A stretch of 64,000 nucleotides of DNA from Natrialbaceae archaeon (GTDB lineage Archaea; Halobacteriota; Halobacteria; Halobacteriales; Natrialbaceae): contig PWMF01000034.1 of the NCBI GenBank assembly GCA_003559215.1, positions 1 through 64,000 on the forward strand. Direction: 5' to 3'. Numbering within the stretch: position 1 is the stretch's first letter; every line of letters begins with the position of its first letter. The translations under genes and the position numbers were made by a program. A model generated the notes under the pieces. It was not told the origin of the DNA. It saw nothing but the letters and a program-made list of their open reading frames with translations, and did no database searches. Shown piece by piece: positions 42,983 to 51,927 of this stretch.

Positions 42983-43846
42983 TCAGTCACCTCCCGCGAA
43001 CGGCTGTAGTTCCTCGAGGACGGGCTCCATCGCCGCGCCGTCGTCGGGGTCGATCATCGTCGCCTCCCGTTCGGAGGGCGCCTTCGGGATCGGGTCGACC
43101 GAGGAGACGATCGTCGGCGAGCCGTCGAGTCCGATGTAGTCGGGGTCGAGGTTCAGATCGACGTGGTCCCACGTCGTCAGGTGGTCGTCGTGGTCGGCGG
43201 CCCGCTCTTCGGTCTCCTTCCGAAGCTCCTTGTGGCTCAGTCGGTGGGACGCCTTCCGGTAGGTCGGCTCGAACTCCGGATCGGTGATGACCATACAGGG
43301 CAGGGGCGCCTCGACGGTCTCGATCTCGTCGACGTCGCCCTCGACGAGTCGCTTCGCCCGCAGTCGGCGCTCGTCGGGATCGATGTCGAGCGCGATGACG
43401 TGGGTGACGATCGGCCACTCGAGCGCCCAGCACGTCTGGGGCCCGGTCTGGCCGGTCTCCCCGTCGGCGGTCTTGAACCCCGCGAAGACGAGGTCGACGT
43501 CGGCGATCTCCTCCCGATACTTCTCGATTCCCGAGCTGACGGTGATCGCCGTCGCCCAGGTGTCGGAGGCGGCGAGCTCCCGGTCGGAGAGCAGGTAGGT
43601 GTCGTCGGCGTACACAGACTCCATCGCCTCCCGCAGGACGTCGCCGTAGCCCGGCGGCCCCATACTCATCGCGCTGACGTGGCCCCCATGGCGGACTCGG
43701 GTCTGGAGCGCGGCCTCGAGTGCGAACGCGTCGTTCGGGTTCATCACCGTCGGTGTCTTCCCTCGCTCGAGGTGGCCGTCCTCGTCGAAGGAGACCGCGC
43801 CCTCGGAGAAATCCGGCACGCCCTTCGTCAACACGATCGATCGCAC
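42983..43846 (-). CDS. fixA: ETF beta subunit (FixA-like)
   Basis: This is the ETF beta chain with AMP-binding core: PTVMNPNDAFALEAALQTRV, YLLSDRELAASDTWATAITV and DLVFAGFKTADGETGQTGPQ. I choose GTG at 43846 (VRSIVLTKGVPDFSEG): a Shine-Dalgarno-like AGGGGTGAG lies just before it, while the track's ATG at 43912 falls in the TATA-like CTTAATAG. The protein is then 287 residues. fixA-fixB-fixCX-orf form one operon and accept electrons from an unidentified dehydrogenase. Confidence 0.92.
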   Translation of the reverse strand: MRSIVLTKGVPDFSEGAVSFDEDGHLERGKTPTVMNPNDAFALEAALQTRVRHGGHVSAMSMGPPGYGDVLREAMESVYADDTYLLSDRELAASDTWATAITVSSGIEKYREEIADVDLVFAGFKTADGETGQTGPQTCWALEWPIVTHVIALDIDPDERRLRAKRLVEGDVDEIETVEAPLPCMVITDPEFEPTYRKASHRLSHKELRKETEERAADHDDHLTTWDHVDLNLDPDYIGLDGSPTIVSSVDPIPKAPSEREATMIDPDDGAAMEPVLEELQPFAGGD

Positions 43847-43861
43847 GATCTCACCCCTCTT
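43847..43861 (-). promoter_or_regulatory. Shine-Dalgarno site deciding the fixA start
   Basis: On the minus strand AGAGGGGTGAGATC directly precedes the GTG at 43846. Most genes here are leaderless, so this leadered start is unusual and outweighs the upstream in-frame ATG. Confidence 0.6.
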
Positions 43862-43966
43862 TGGTAGTTGATCTCTCGCACCATACTCGCCTCGTTCTAA
43901 CGCAACTGACACTATTAAGAATGCGGGGTGAAAATCGCCGGGAGAGAGAACGGACCGAACGGGCGG

Positions 43967-44848
43967 TTACTCGAGGTCGCGTTCGGTCGTCCCCATCGTG
44001 ATCTCGCCGTCGGCGCGGATCGAGCCGTCGACCTCGGCGCCGGGCCCGAGCTCGAGGTCGCTACAGGAAACGTCACCCAAGATTCGCGCTCCGGGCTCGA
44101 CGACAACGTCGCCGCTGCGGGTCGTGAGGTCGCCGTGGATGCGGGTTCCCTCTCCGACGGAGACGTCCTCGCGGGCCCGCAGACTGCCGAAGATATTGCA
44201 GTCCTCGCCGACGTCGATCGACTCGGCGCGGATGTTGCCGTGGAGCCGACAGTCGTCGCCGATCGTCGCGGGCGTCGAGACGCGCCAGGCGTCGTCGCTC
44301 ACCGTCGCGTTGCGGGGGACGATCAGCGGATCAGGGGCCGGCTCCGCGTCCTCGTTCTCGTCCTCGTCGTCGACGAGCTGGGAGACGAGCCGCTGGGCGG
44401 CGTCCTCCTCGCCGATCAGTAGGAGTTGTTTGAGGTAGACGAACAGGAAGACGATCGTCGGCATCGGGTTCCGGATGACGATCCAGCCGTTGGCCTCGAA
44501 CCCCTCGTCGATCTCGACGTCGTCGCCGATATCCAGGTCGCCGGCGACTTTCATCTCGCCGCCGATGTGGACGCGCTCGCCGATGTAGGCGTCCTGGCCG
44601 ACCAGGACGTTGTCGGCGACGTCACACCACATGTCGAGTCGACAGTCGGCCTCGGCCTCGATGTCGCCGCCGAACTCGACGCTCTCGCCCGCGAGGATGT
44701 TCCGGCCGCGGACGCCGAACTCGACCGTCGAGCGGGCGCCGACGAGGACGTCACCGTCGGTCTCGAGGGCGACTTCCTTGGCCTCGGTCCCATCGGGGAC
44801 GACGAGTTCGTCGAGCGGATCCCTGCGAAACGCCACGTTCGCAACCAA
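43967..44848 (-). CDS. Bactofilin-like polymer-forming cytoskeletal protein
   Basis: The 293-residue protein is built of short hydrophobic repeats typical of the right-handed beta-helix of bactofilins: IGERVHIGGEMKVAGDLDIG, LHGNIRAESIDVGEDCNIFG and RIHGDLTTRSGDVVVEPGAR. Two beta-helical halves are separated by a hydrophobic hairpin (IVFLFVYLKQLLLIG) and an acidic linker, so one face may touch the membrane. Haloarchaeal bactofilin homologues (halofilins) shape the cell; whether this is an orthologue cannot be judged here. It is on the same strand as the fix operon but 54 bp beyond its promoter. Confidence 0.85.
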   Translation of the reverse strand: MVANVAFRRDPLDELVVPDGTEAKEVALETDGDVLVGARSTVEFGVRGRNILAGESVEFGGDIEAEADCRLDMWCDVADNVLVGQDAYIGERVHIGGEMKVAGDLDIGDDVEIDEGFEANGWIVIRNPMPTIVFLFVYLKQLLLIGEEDAAQRLVSQLVDDEDENEDAEPAPDPLIVPRNATVSDDAWRVSTPATIGDDCRLHGNIRAESIDVGEDCNIFGSLRAREDVSVGEGTRIHGDLTTRSGDVVVEPGARILGDVSCSDLELGPGAEVDGSIRADGEITMGTTERDLE

Positions 44849-44962
44849 TGTGAACGCCGGGTAATAAAGCTCGCGCGATTCGGCCGCGGGCGTGGCGGCG
44901 GAAGGTGGGTCCGCGCGACCACAGGCGTCCGCTTTTTATCGGGGGATCGCCTACAGCCAGCT

Positions 44963-45172
44963 ATGACGACGCTCGCGTTCGACGACGAGGGAGTCGATGT
45001 CGTGTACGAAGGTACCGAGTTCCGCCTCGAGCGGGAACTCATCGAGGAAGCCACCGAGAAATCCTACTACGACGTGACCGACCACGAGGTGCTCAAGATC
45101 GTCGCCGAGCAGCCGAACCTGCAGGGCGAACCACGACGCGTCGGCGACATCCTGCCGCGTGGCAACAACTGA
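44963..45172 (+). CDS. DUF5800 family small protein
   Basis: This 69-residue acidic protein runs MTTLAFDDEGVDVVYEGTEF to VGDILPRGNN. FRLERELIEEATEKSYYDVT and DHEVLKIVAEQPNL match a short haloarchaeal family of unknown function. The ATG at 44963 follows CTTTTTATCG by about 28 bp, a fair TATA box; the long upstream part of the track ORF is antisense to the bactofilin gene. Confidence 0.8.
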   Translation: MTTLAFDDEGVDVVYEGTEFRLERELIEEATEKSYYDVTDHEVLKIVAEQPNLQGEPRRVGDILPRGNN

Positions 45173-45244
45173 GACTCGTTCTCGCGTCGACCGCACGGGA
45201 ACGTGCGATCGCGTGACTGCGTTTACCGAATCGGCGCGGAACGC

Positions 45245-45808
45245 TCACTCGTCCTCGTAGCGGGTCGCCGCCGACTCGAAGCCCAGTTCGTCTAGCTCTC
45301 GCCCGCGTCGCCCCTCGAGCTCGGCGACCGCTTCCGGCTCTGGTGCGACGTCGTCGGTGATACGGGCCCACGAGTTGTGGACCTTCGCGTGACACCACCG
45401 ACAGAGGTAGATCGTGATCTCGTGGGAGAGCTCGTCGGCCTCCGCCCCGGCGTCAGCGCCTTCTCTCGTCGAACCGCTCTCGTCGGCGTAGGAGAGGTGA
45501 TGCTCCTCGAGCAGCGGACGTTCGTCGTCGTGAGCGAGCCGTTTCTCCTCGAGCCCGCAGCGCACGCACTCCCGGTCGCGGTTGCGCGACCGGAACTGCG
45601 GGCAGTCGGCCGGCGTCTCCTCGCGGTCGGGGTCGTGGACGGGACAGGCGTACTCCTCGGCCGCTCGCTCGCGGGCGAACTCCGGATCCTCGTCGGGCCG
45701 TTCGAAGGCGTACCGACACCGTCCGTCGTCGGTACACCGATCACAGACGCCGGCGAACGCGTAGGGGTCTTCGACGCCGACGGACGTTCCTCGCGGCGTT
45801 TTCTCCAT
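45245..45808 (-). CDS. Cys-rich protein with HNH-like end (DUF7097-like)
   Basis: The 187-residue protein has at least ten Cys. CDRCTDDGRCRY and YACPVHDPDREETPADCPQF form a first zinc cluster. CVRCGLEEKRLAHDD, LLEEHHLSY and IYLCRWCHAKVHNSWARI form a second module laid out like an HNH endonuclease, with CxxC, HH and CxxCHxxxH. Whether it cuts DNA is not known; it may be a pure zinc-binding relative. It is divergent from the DUF192 gene. Confidence 0.75.
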   Translation of the reverse strand: MEKTPRGTSVGVEDPYAFAGVCDRCTDDGRCRYAFERPDEDPEFARERAAEEYACPVHDPDREETPADCPQFRSRNRDRECVRCGLEEKRLAHDDERPLLEEHHLSYADESGSTREGADAGAEADELSHEITIYLCRWCHAKVHNSWARITDDVAPEPEAVAELEGRRGRELDELGFESAATRYEDE

Positions 45809-45911
45809 CGCCGTCCCGTTGGTGAGCGCGACGTTTCAACCCCTCGCCGATCCGAACTCACCGCTCGAGTTCTCCGGGAAGCTTTTAGCGGCCCGGCGGG
45901 CACTCGAGGGC

Positions 45912-46265
45912 GTGCGACTGCGCCACCATCCACGGACCGGGGCCGCCCGCCGGCTGGCGTCGACCGTCGAGACGGCCGACTCCGCGATCGCTCAGCTCCG
46001 CGGGCTCATGTTCCGCCGTTCGCTGCCCGAGGGGTACGCGCTGGCGTTCCGGTTCGATTCGGCGCGGCCCCGCGACGTGCACATGCTGTTCGTCTTCGTC
46101 CCGCTGGACGTTATCTGGGTCGAAGCGGGCGTCGTACAGCGCGTTGAGCGACTGCGGCCCTGGCGCGGGTTCGCCCGCAGCGAGGCCGACCTGCTGCTCG
46201 AGTTGCCCGCAGGGGCGGCCGACGGCGTCGAGCCCGGCGACGAGCTGGTCCTCGAACCGGCCTGA
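45912..46265 (+). CDS. DUF192 family protein
   Basis: The 117-residue protein begins with GTG 45912 (VRLRHHPRTGAARRLASTVE); a TTTTAGC box lies about 30 bp upstream and the track's longer start at 45819 would lie before it. Family blocks are AQLRGLMFRRSLPEGYALAF, RDVHMLFVFVPLDVIWVEAG and ELPAGAADGVEPGDEL. DUF192 proteins are small, often exported, and of unknown function; here no signal peptide is present. The stop abuts the end of the convergent hpt gene. Confidence 0.85.
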   Translation: MRLRHHPRTGAARRLASTVETADSAIAQLRGLMFRRSLPEGYALAFRFDSARPRDVHMLFVFVPLDVIWVEAGVVQRVERLRPWRGFARSEADLLLELPAGAADGVEPGDELVLEPA

Positions 46266-46826
46266 CTACTCGACGACCTCGAGCGCGCCGTCCTCGACAC
46301 GGACGTCGAACAGAGCCGTCACCGATCTGTCGAACCCTTCGCGGTCGCGATCGACGCGACGGAGGACGACCACGACGTCGACGAGCTCCGCGCCGACGCC
46401 CTCGAGGGCCTCGCAGACGGCCTCGATCGTGTGTCCCGTCGAGAGGACGTCGTCGACGAGGACGACCCGGTCGCCGTCCTCGATCCCGTTCAGGAAGAGC
46501 TCGCTCTCGCCGTAGCCGGTCTCCTGATGGATCGCGACCTCCGAGGGAAAGCCGTAGGAGCGTTTGCGGACGACGACGAAGGGGGTCCCGGTCGCCGTCG
46601 AGAGCGCCGTCGCGTGGTGGATCCCCATCGCCTCGGGTGCGACGAGGACGTCGACGTCCGCGAAGTCGACCCGCTTGCGAAAGCCGGCGACGACCGCCTC
46701 GAGGACCTCGGGTTCGACGATCGGAACGCCGTCGGTGACGCCGTGAACGAAGTAGTCGTAGCCGTCGCGGTCGACGACGGGTGCGGAACGGAGCGAGCGC
46801 GCGAGCGGCTCCAGCGTGGGGTCCAT
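46266..46826 (-). CDS. hpt: Purine phosphoribosyltransferase (Hpt/Apt-like)
   Basis: This 186-residue enzyme transfers phosphoribose from PRPP to a purine base (hypoxanthine/guanine in annotated archaeal relatives, possibly adenine). The PRPP loop is VVLVDDVLSTGHTIEAV, VLVAPEAMGIHHATALS is the base-side loop and VVVRKRSYGFPSEVA the middle block. Haloarchaeal members form their own group, so base choice is uncertain. It is convergent with DUF192 and divergent from the citramalate/isopropylmalate synthase. Confidence 0.88.
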   Translation of the reverse strand: MDPTLEPLARSLRSAPVVDRDGYDYFVHGVTDGVPIVEPEVLEAVVAGFRKRVDFADVDVLVAPEAMGIHHATALSTATGTPFVVVRKRSYGFPSEVAIHQETGYGESELFLNGIEDGDRVVLVDDVLSTGHTIEAVCEALEGVGAELVDVVVVLRRVDRDREGFDRSVTALFDVRVEDGALEVVE

Positions 46827-46965
46827 GTTCTCGTCTACGTCGGGGTGCCCGATGGTCGTTCGGGTCCTCGTTTCGAACGCCGACGGTCGACGCTGACAGC
46901 GACGGATGCAGATGGTGCCGTGACCGGCGAGGTTAAGTCACCCCGACCGAATATGTCGTGGTACG

Positions 46966-47055
46966 ATGGCACGAGATTCGTTCTCAACGCCGGAGTCCGA
47001 GGATAGAGGAAGTCGGGGCAACCCGGCTGGGCGCGAAATTCCAGGGCGGAAATAA
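46966..47055 (+). CDS. Possible leader ORF before the citramalate/isopropylmalate synthase
   Basis: ATG at 46966, about 30 bp after a TATA-like GGTTAAGT, opens a 29-codon frame (MARDSFSTPE to AGREIPGRK-stop) that ends 10 bases before the GTG of the synthase. The stretch also contains GGGG-CAA-CCC and GGAAG...CTTCC pairings that could fold near the ribosome site. No run of branched-chain codons is present, so it is not a classical attenuator. Third positions are not clearly gene-like, hence low confidence. Confidence 0.35.
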   Translation: MARDSFSTPESEDRGSRGNPAGREIPGRK

Positions 47056-47065
47056 CCCTTCCTTC

Positions 47066-48592
47066 GTGACTACGACTCCGGAGCAGACGATCGCAGCCGA
47101 CCGTACAGTGCGCCTTCTCGATACGACGCTTCGCGACGGCGAACAAGCCCCGGGTGTCTCGCTCTCCCCCGACGAAAAGGTGGAGATCGCCCGCGGGCTC
47201 GAGCGAGCCGGCGTCTCGGTCGTCGAGGCCGGCAGTGCCTGTACCGGCGCGGGCGAGCGACAGGCGATCTCGCGAGTGACCGACCTCGACCTCGAGGCGA
47301 CGGTCACGAGCTTCTGTCGCGGGATGACCGGCGACGTCGACCTCGCGCTCGAGTGCGACGTCGACGGCGTCCACGTCGTCGTCCCCGCAAGCGACCGCCA
47401 CGTCGAGGGGAAGGTCGGCACCTCTCGTGAGGACAACCTCGCGAAGACGGCCGACCTCGTCGAGTACGCCACCGACCACGGCCTCTGGGTCGAGGTCATC
47501 GGCGAGGACGGCTCCCGGGCCGATCTGGACTACCTCGAGGAACTGGCCGCGACCTCCCTCGACGCGGGGGCAGACCGATTCTGCTTTGCCGACACCGTCG
47601 GTCATACGGGGCCCGAACGCACTACCGACGCCGTCTCCCGGCTCGCCGAACTGGGGCCGGTCAGCGCCCACACCCACGACGATCTTGGTCTGGGCGTCGC
47701 GAACGCGCTGGCGGCCGTCTCCGCCGGTGCGGACCTCGTCCACTGCACCGTCAACGGGCTCGGCGAGCGGGCCGGGAACGTCGCCTTGGAAGAGGTCGCG
47801 ATCGCGCTGGAACACGTCTACGGCGTCGAGACGGTCGAACTCGAGGAGCTGTACGACCTCGCACAGCGCGTCTCGCGGGCGACGGGCGTCCCGCTACCGC
47901 CGAACAAGGCCGTCGTGGGCGAGAACGCCTTCACCCACGAGAGCGGGATCCACACCGACGGCACGTTGAAGGACGACAAGATGTACGAGCCCTACGCGCC
48001 CGAGACCGTCGGACGCGAGCGACGGCTCGCACTAGGTAAACACACCGGCCGGGCCGGCGTCGCGGCGACCCTCGAGGAACACGGCGTTGAGGCGAGCGGC
48101 GACGAGGTCGCCGAGATCGCCACTCGCGTCACCGAACTCGGGGATCGCGGTCGTCGCGTCACCGACGCCGACCTGCTCGCGATCGCCGAGGACGTCACCG
48201 GTGACGACCGCGAACGCGTCGTCGAACTGCTCGACCTCACCGCGACTAGCGGCGGAGCCGTCCCCACCGCGAGCATCCGGCTCGAGGTCGACGGCGAGGA
48301 GCGAGTCGCAAGCGGCACCGGATCGGGTCCGGTCGACGCCGCCGTCTCCGCGGTACGCGAGGCGCTCGGCTCGATGGCAGACGCCGAACTCGAGTCCTAC
48401 CACGTCGACGCCGTTACCGGCGGGACGGACGCCGTCGTCACCGTCGAGGTGACGATGGTTCGCAACGATCGCTCCGTGACTGTCGCCCGCAGTGAGGCCG
48501 ACATCACGCGGGCCAGCGTCGAGGCGATGGTCGACGCGCTCGATCGGCTGCTCGGTCACGACACGCAGCCGCTCGCGCCGGCCGACGACTGA
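47066..48592 (+). CDS. cimA: (R)-citramalate synthase / 2-isopropylmalate synthase family
   Basis: The enzyme condenses acetyl-CoA with a 2-oxoacid: pyruvate for isoleucine synthesis (CimA) or 2-oxoisovalerate for leucine (LeuA). The TIM barrel opens [20 protein letters not shown]; the metal site is in [14 protein letters not shown], and [14 protein letters not shown] and [17 protein letters not shown] follow. The C-terminal allosteric domain has [21 protein letters not shown] start at GTG 47066 ([18 protein letters not shown]), since the track's residues before it are basic and overlap the leader ORF. CimA versus LeuA cannot be settled by eye. Confidence 0.85.
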   Translation: MTTTPEQTIAADRTVRLLDTTLRDGEQAPGVSLSPDEKVEIARGLERAGVSVVEAGSACTGAGERQAISRVTDLDLEATVTSFCRGMTGDVDLALECDVDGVHVVVPASDRHVEGKVGTSREDNLAKTADLVEYATDHGLWVEVIGEDGSRADLDYLEELAATSLDAGADRFCFADTVGHTGPERTTDAVSRLAELGPVSAHTHDDLGLGVANALAAVSAGADLVHCTVNGLGERAGNVALEEVAIALEHVYGVETVELEELYDLAQRVSRATGVPLPPNKAVVGENAFTHESGIHTDGTLKDDKMYEPYAPETVGRERRLALGKHTGRAGVAATLEEHGVEASGDEVAEIATRVTELGDRGRRVTDADLLAIAEDVTGDDRERVVELLDLTATSGGAVPTASIRLEVDGEERVASGTGSGPVDAAVSAVREALGSMADAELESYHVDAVTGGTDAVVTVEVTMVRNDRSVTVARSEADITRASVEAMVDALDRLLGHDTQPLAPADD

Positions 48593-48628
48593 CGGCCGTT
48601 GCCGTTCTCGTCGTTTGAAAGACCGCCT

Positions 48629-48826
48629 TCAGTGGAACGGCTGTCGGCTGAGTATGCCCCAGGGATCGAAGAGGTAGACGCTCGCGAGAAACAGCGCAAG
48701 GGCGACGACGAACAGCCGGAGCGCCACGTCGGTCCCGAACGACGAGACCGGGTACAGCGTGTACGCGATCAGCGCCGCGACGCCGATCCAGAGGGTCCCG
48801 ACGGCGACGCGCTGACGGAGTTCCAT
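48629..48826 (-). CDS. Small two-helix membrane protein
   Basis: The 65-residue protein MELRQRVAVGTLWIG has two hydrophobic helices (GTLWIGVAALIAYTLYPV and LRLFVVALALFLASVYLF) and a short polar end. No family is recognised. It follows the ferredoxin-type gene on the same strand after 46 bp, so it could belong to that operon. Confidence 0.65.
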   Translation of the reverse strand: MELRQRVAVGTLWIGVAALIAYTLYPVSSFGTDVALRLFVVALALFLASVYLFDPWGILSRQPFH

Positions 48827-48872
48827 ACCGGGCGGTCACGCTCGAGCGGTATGAAGCTCCCGAAGGCCGCCC

Positions 48873-50294
48873 TCACAGCGAGAGATCCGTGTCGCCGACG
48901 GTTCCCTCGTCGAGGACGTCCTTGCTGTTGTCGACCTGCCCGACGTCGTCGTAGGCGACGGGACCGGGAACTTGCTCGGCGTCCGGCCCCGGCTCGTTGC
49001 CGAGGTAGAGGACGTTCGGTTCGGTGTTGTACTCCTGAAGGAGCCGGAACGTCGAGTCGGGCTCGCCGTACTCGCCCCGCAGGAGCCGCTCGGCCTCCTC
49101 CTCGGTCAGCCCGTCCTCGTCGTCCTCGTCGGCGGGCTCCTCCTCGCCCTCGAGGACGGCGATGGCGTCCTGTAGCTCCTCGTCGTCCGGATCGTGTTCG
49201 ATGGCGCGAGCGAGCGGAACGTTGTCGACGTACTGCTGGGGGTCGCTCTCGGGATCGTTCATATCGCCGAACTGGATCGCCCCCGGCGGGCAGGCGTCCT
49301 CGCAGGCCGTCGTGCCGACCATCTCGTCGCCCATGTTGCCGTCCTGACGGGCCGGGTCGAAGATGCACTTCTCCATGACACCGCGGGGACCCCGACCGCT
49401 GACCCAGCGGTCGCGCTGATCGTACATCATGTCCTCCCCGAGCTCCTCGGAGGGGGCGTCGACCTCTGGCTCGCCCCACTGGAAGTAGTTGACGCCGTAG
49501 GGACAGGCGACCTGACAGTACCGACAGCCGATACAGACGTCGTAGTCGGTCAGCACGAGCCCACCCTCGTCGCGGGTGTGACGAGCCGTCGTCGGGCACA
49601 CCTTCTCGCAGGGGGCATCCGTGCAGTGCTGACAGGGACGGATCAGGTAGTTGAAATCTCTCGTTCCCTCGAAGTCGTCGGCGTCGGGCGACTCGACGGT
49701 GCCGTCGCCGTAGGCGATGATGTACATCCAGTTCGCGCCCTCGTCCCAGTTGTGCTCCTGGTTGCACGCGACGACACACGAGAGACAGCCGTCGCAGGTT
49801 TCGAGGTCGAGGGCCATCCCCCACTGGACGCCGTCACCGTCGCCCTCGTCCTCGCCTTCCTCCTGGGCCGTGACGATATCGGGTTCCGACCCGTCCCCGT
49901 TCTCGGCCGTCCCCCAGGCGCCCAGGCCGACCGCGGCCGCCCCGGCGCCCATCTTTTTCATCGTGTCGCGACGGGACTCCTCACCGTCGCCACTGAAGCG
50001 CTCGAGCATCCCCGAGAGCGTCCCTTTCGCCTCCTCTTTGGCGTTCTCGTAGGCCTCCTTCGTCGGCCGCTCGTCCTCGCCGAACTCCTCGAGGACGTCC
50101 TCGTGGTAGCGCTCGTGGAACTTCGCCTCCGAGAGTTCGCCCTTCGTGACCCGCATCGCGTCCTCGGCCATCGCCATCCCGAGGTCCGCGTCGTACTCGG
50201 TCTCCTCGAGCATGGCCCGGAAATCCTCTTCGGCGGCGTCGCCGAGGGGATGGAACGGGTCGTCCCCGAGGCCCCCCTCCTCGTCGGAACTCAT
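48873..50294 (-). CDS. Four-cluster ferredoxin subunit of a molybdoenzyme-type complex
   Basis: The 473-residue protein resembles DmsB/TtrB/HmeA electron-transfer subunits. About 105 N-terminal residues form a helical domain, then a Tat-like RRDTMKKMGAGAAAVGLGAW suggests export. Cluster motifs follow: CDGCLSCVVACNQEH, CQHCTDAPCEKVCP, CIGCRYCQVACPYG and ACEDACPPGAI, enough for four [4Fe-4S]. Normally it would sit beside a catalytic molybdopterin chain and a NrfD-type membrane anchor; here only a tiny membrane protein follows and no catalytic gene is near. It is probably a displaced or orphan subunit. Confidence 0.85.
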   Translation of the reverse strand: MSSDEEGGLGDDPFHPLGDAAEEDFRAMLEETEYDADLGMAMAEDAMRVTKGELSEAKFHERYHEDVLEEFGEDERPTKEAYENAKEEAKGTLSGMLERFSGDGEESRRDTMKKMGAGAAAVGLGAWGTAENGDGSEPDIVTAQEEGEDEGDGDGVQWGMALDLETCDGCLSCVVACNQEHNWDEGANWMYIIAYGDGTVESPDADDFEGTRDFNYLIRPCQHCTDAPCEKVCPTTARHTRDEGGLVLTDYDVCIGCRYCQVACPYGVNYFQWGEPEVDAPSEELGEDMMYDQRDRWVSGRGPRGVMEKCIFDPARQDGNMGDEMVGTTACEDACPPGAIQFGDMNDPESDPQQYVDNVPLARAIEHDPDDEELQDAIAVLEGEEEPADEDDEDGLTEEEAERLLRGEYGEPDSTFRLLQEYNTEPNVLYLGNEPGPDAEQVPGPVAYDDVGQVDNSKDVLDEGTVGDTDLSL

Positions 50295-50706
50295 CGCGTC
50301 CGCTCACCTCGTCTCGCCGTCGGGAAGTCATTGATATCTGACATTGGGTCCGTTCGGGACTCCCTCCCATAGCTGCGCAGATAAAGCGGTTCCCTGCGAG
50401 GGATGGGAACTCATAACGAGGCCGGAGAGCAGCACGGATGCCGAACGGTCGGTGGGAGGCTCGAGTAGGACGTTCAACGGACTTCGGCATGAGCGAAATA
50501 GCACTGGGGATGATTGGAGTACGACGCACTACACGGAGATGCGAGAGCGGCACAGTCCATCTATTCAGAATCAGCCGTGACACTCGCGGTACGTATAGGG
50601 CAAAGACATACTGGGTCGGTGCCGAACACGAAACTCGAATCTGATCGTGACTCGGTTGTATACCCCCGAAGTGGATATTTACGCTCGGGGCACCACAGAT
50701 TGGATG
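50295..50706 (+). other. Intergenic region before the Bat-type regulator
   Basis: This stretch of about 410 bp has no gene I can support. ATGCCGAA (50438-50445) and TTCGGCAT (50483-50490) form a perfect 8-bp inverted repeat. GATATTTACG about 29 bp before the ATG at 50707 is a likely TATA box. Short track ORFs here are uneven in composition and rejected. Confidence 0.5.
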
Positions 50707-51375
50707 ATGGCTACAGAGGCTTCCTTTACGGTACCATCCGACGAGTTCCCGTTGGGAACGGTGTTCGAGCAACTGCCGGATGTGTCGGTCGAACTGGAGC
50801 GGATTGTCCCTGCCCGAGACGTGGTAATCCCCTACTTCTGGGTGCGGGGAACCGAGATTGACGATATCGAAGGGGCGTTCTCAGAGCATCCGGGCGTGAC
50901 GGAAATCCAGTTCATCGACTCCGTCGAGGACGAGCATCTGTTGCGCGTCGAGTGGGCAGTCGATTACGACGACGTGTTAACCACGCTGACGGAGACAGAG
51001 GTCGCGCTCATTGAAGCCGTCGGGACGAACACGCAGTGGACGTTCGATATTCGTGGTAACACTCGCAGCAATATTGCTGAGTTTCAATCCCGGTGTCGGG
51101 AGGTGGGAATCCCGATCACGCTCACGGAGCTGCAATCGCTCACGCCGATTGAGACGGCTACCGAGGCGGCACTGACCGACACCCAAGAGGAAGCGCTGGT
51201 GCTCGCCTACAGGCGCGGCTACTTCGAATCCCCGCGTGAGGCAACGATGGAAGAAATCGGCGACGAACTCGGTATCACACAACAGGCCGTCGCCTCCAGA
51301 CTCCGGCGCGGAATCAAACACATCCTCGGAAGTACGCTATCCGACGTATCGGCCCCCTCTCGACAGGAAGCCTAA
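50707..51375 (+). CDS. Bat-type HTH_10 transcriptional regulator
   Basis: I start at MATEASFTVPSDEFPLG (ATG 50707). Residues 1-150 form the bacterio-opsin-activator-like sensor domain (TVFEQLPDVSVELERIVPAR). The C-terminal end, LTDTQEEALVLAYRRGYFES followed by MEEIGDELGITQQAVASRLR, is the HTH_10 DNA-binding domain. No PAS or GAF domain is attached. Base composition is clearly less GC-rich than nearby genes, which suggests an accessory origin. Its partner may be the winged-helix gene 57 bp downstream. Confidence 0.9.
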   Translation: MATEASFTVPSDEFPLGTVFEQLPDVSVELERIVPARDVVIPYFWVRGTEIDDIEGAFSEHPGVTEIQFIDSVEDEHLLRVEWAVDYDDVLTTLTETEVALIEAVGTNTQWTFDIRGNTRSNIAEFQSRCREVGIPITLTELQSLTPIETATEAALTDTQEEALVLAYRRGYFESPREATMEEIGDELGITQQAVASRLRRGIKHILGSTLSDVSAPSRQEA

Positions 51376-51432
51376 AAACATATTGGATAGCCAAAAACAG
51401 AGGTAAACAGTATCGGCTATCTATGCCGATGT

Positions 51433-51789
51433 ATGGTTGGGCCGTTCACATTCGATACCGTACTAGATCTCTGTCGAGACCAGCACCGTCGAATTATTCT
51501 TGCGGTACTCACAGAAGAACCTCGTTCGTTAACGGTGAACGATCTTTTGGAGGCAATACTGAAGTATAATCATCAAAGCTCAGTTACAGAAGTTTCTGAA
51601 GAGGTGCTAACGGACATTCGAGTCTCACTACACCACACGCACATTCCGAAGCTAGAATCGGCAGGCGTCATCGACTACGATTCGGAACGGCAACTCGTGG
51701 AGCCAACGGAACAGCTCGACCAGCTACAGCCCCATCTATCTGCAATCCTTGGTACCGATCCGAATCTCGACGAACCAATTGAGTTGTGA
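51433..51789 (+). CDS. Winged-helix regulator-like protein (DUF7344 type)
   Basis: The 118-residue protein has the haloarchaeal winged-helix pattern: VLDLCRDQHRRIILAVLTEE at the front, RVSLHHTHIPKLESAGVIDYDSE forming the last helix and wing. It has no Cys or sensor domain. GC is low for this genome (many AT third positions), like the gene before it. Function is probably transcriptional regulation, by fold only. It lies between the Bat-type gene and the tRNA-Ser tail repeats. Confidence 0.75.
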   Translation: MVGPFTFDTVLDLCRDQHRRIILAVLTEEPRSLTVNDLLEAILKYNHQSSVTEVSEEVLTDIRVSLHHTHIPKLESAGVIDYDSERQLVEPTEQLDQLQPHLSAILGTDPNLDEPIEL

Positions 51790-51927
51790 GTTCGGGCAGG
51801 ACACCCTCTATTTGCGATATGGGGCTTGGAATGCGTCCGTACTGTCTTGGTGGAGATACGGTCAACAAGCCTACCTGCGTACCGAATCGATCCGTTCAGG
51901 CCCACCCTCAAGAACTGGTGAGCAGAC

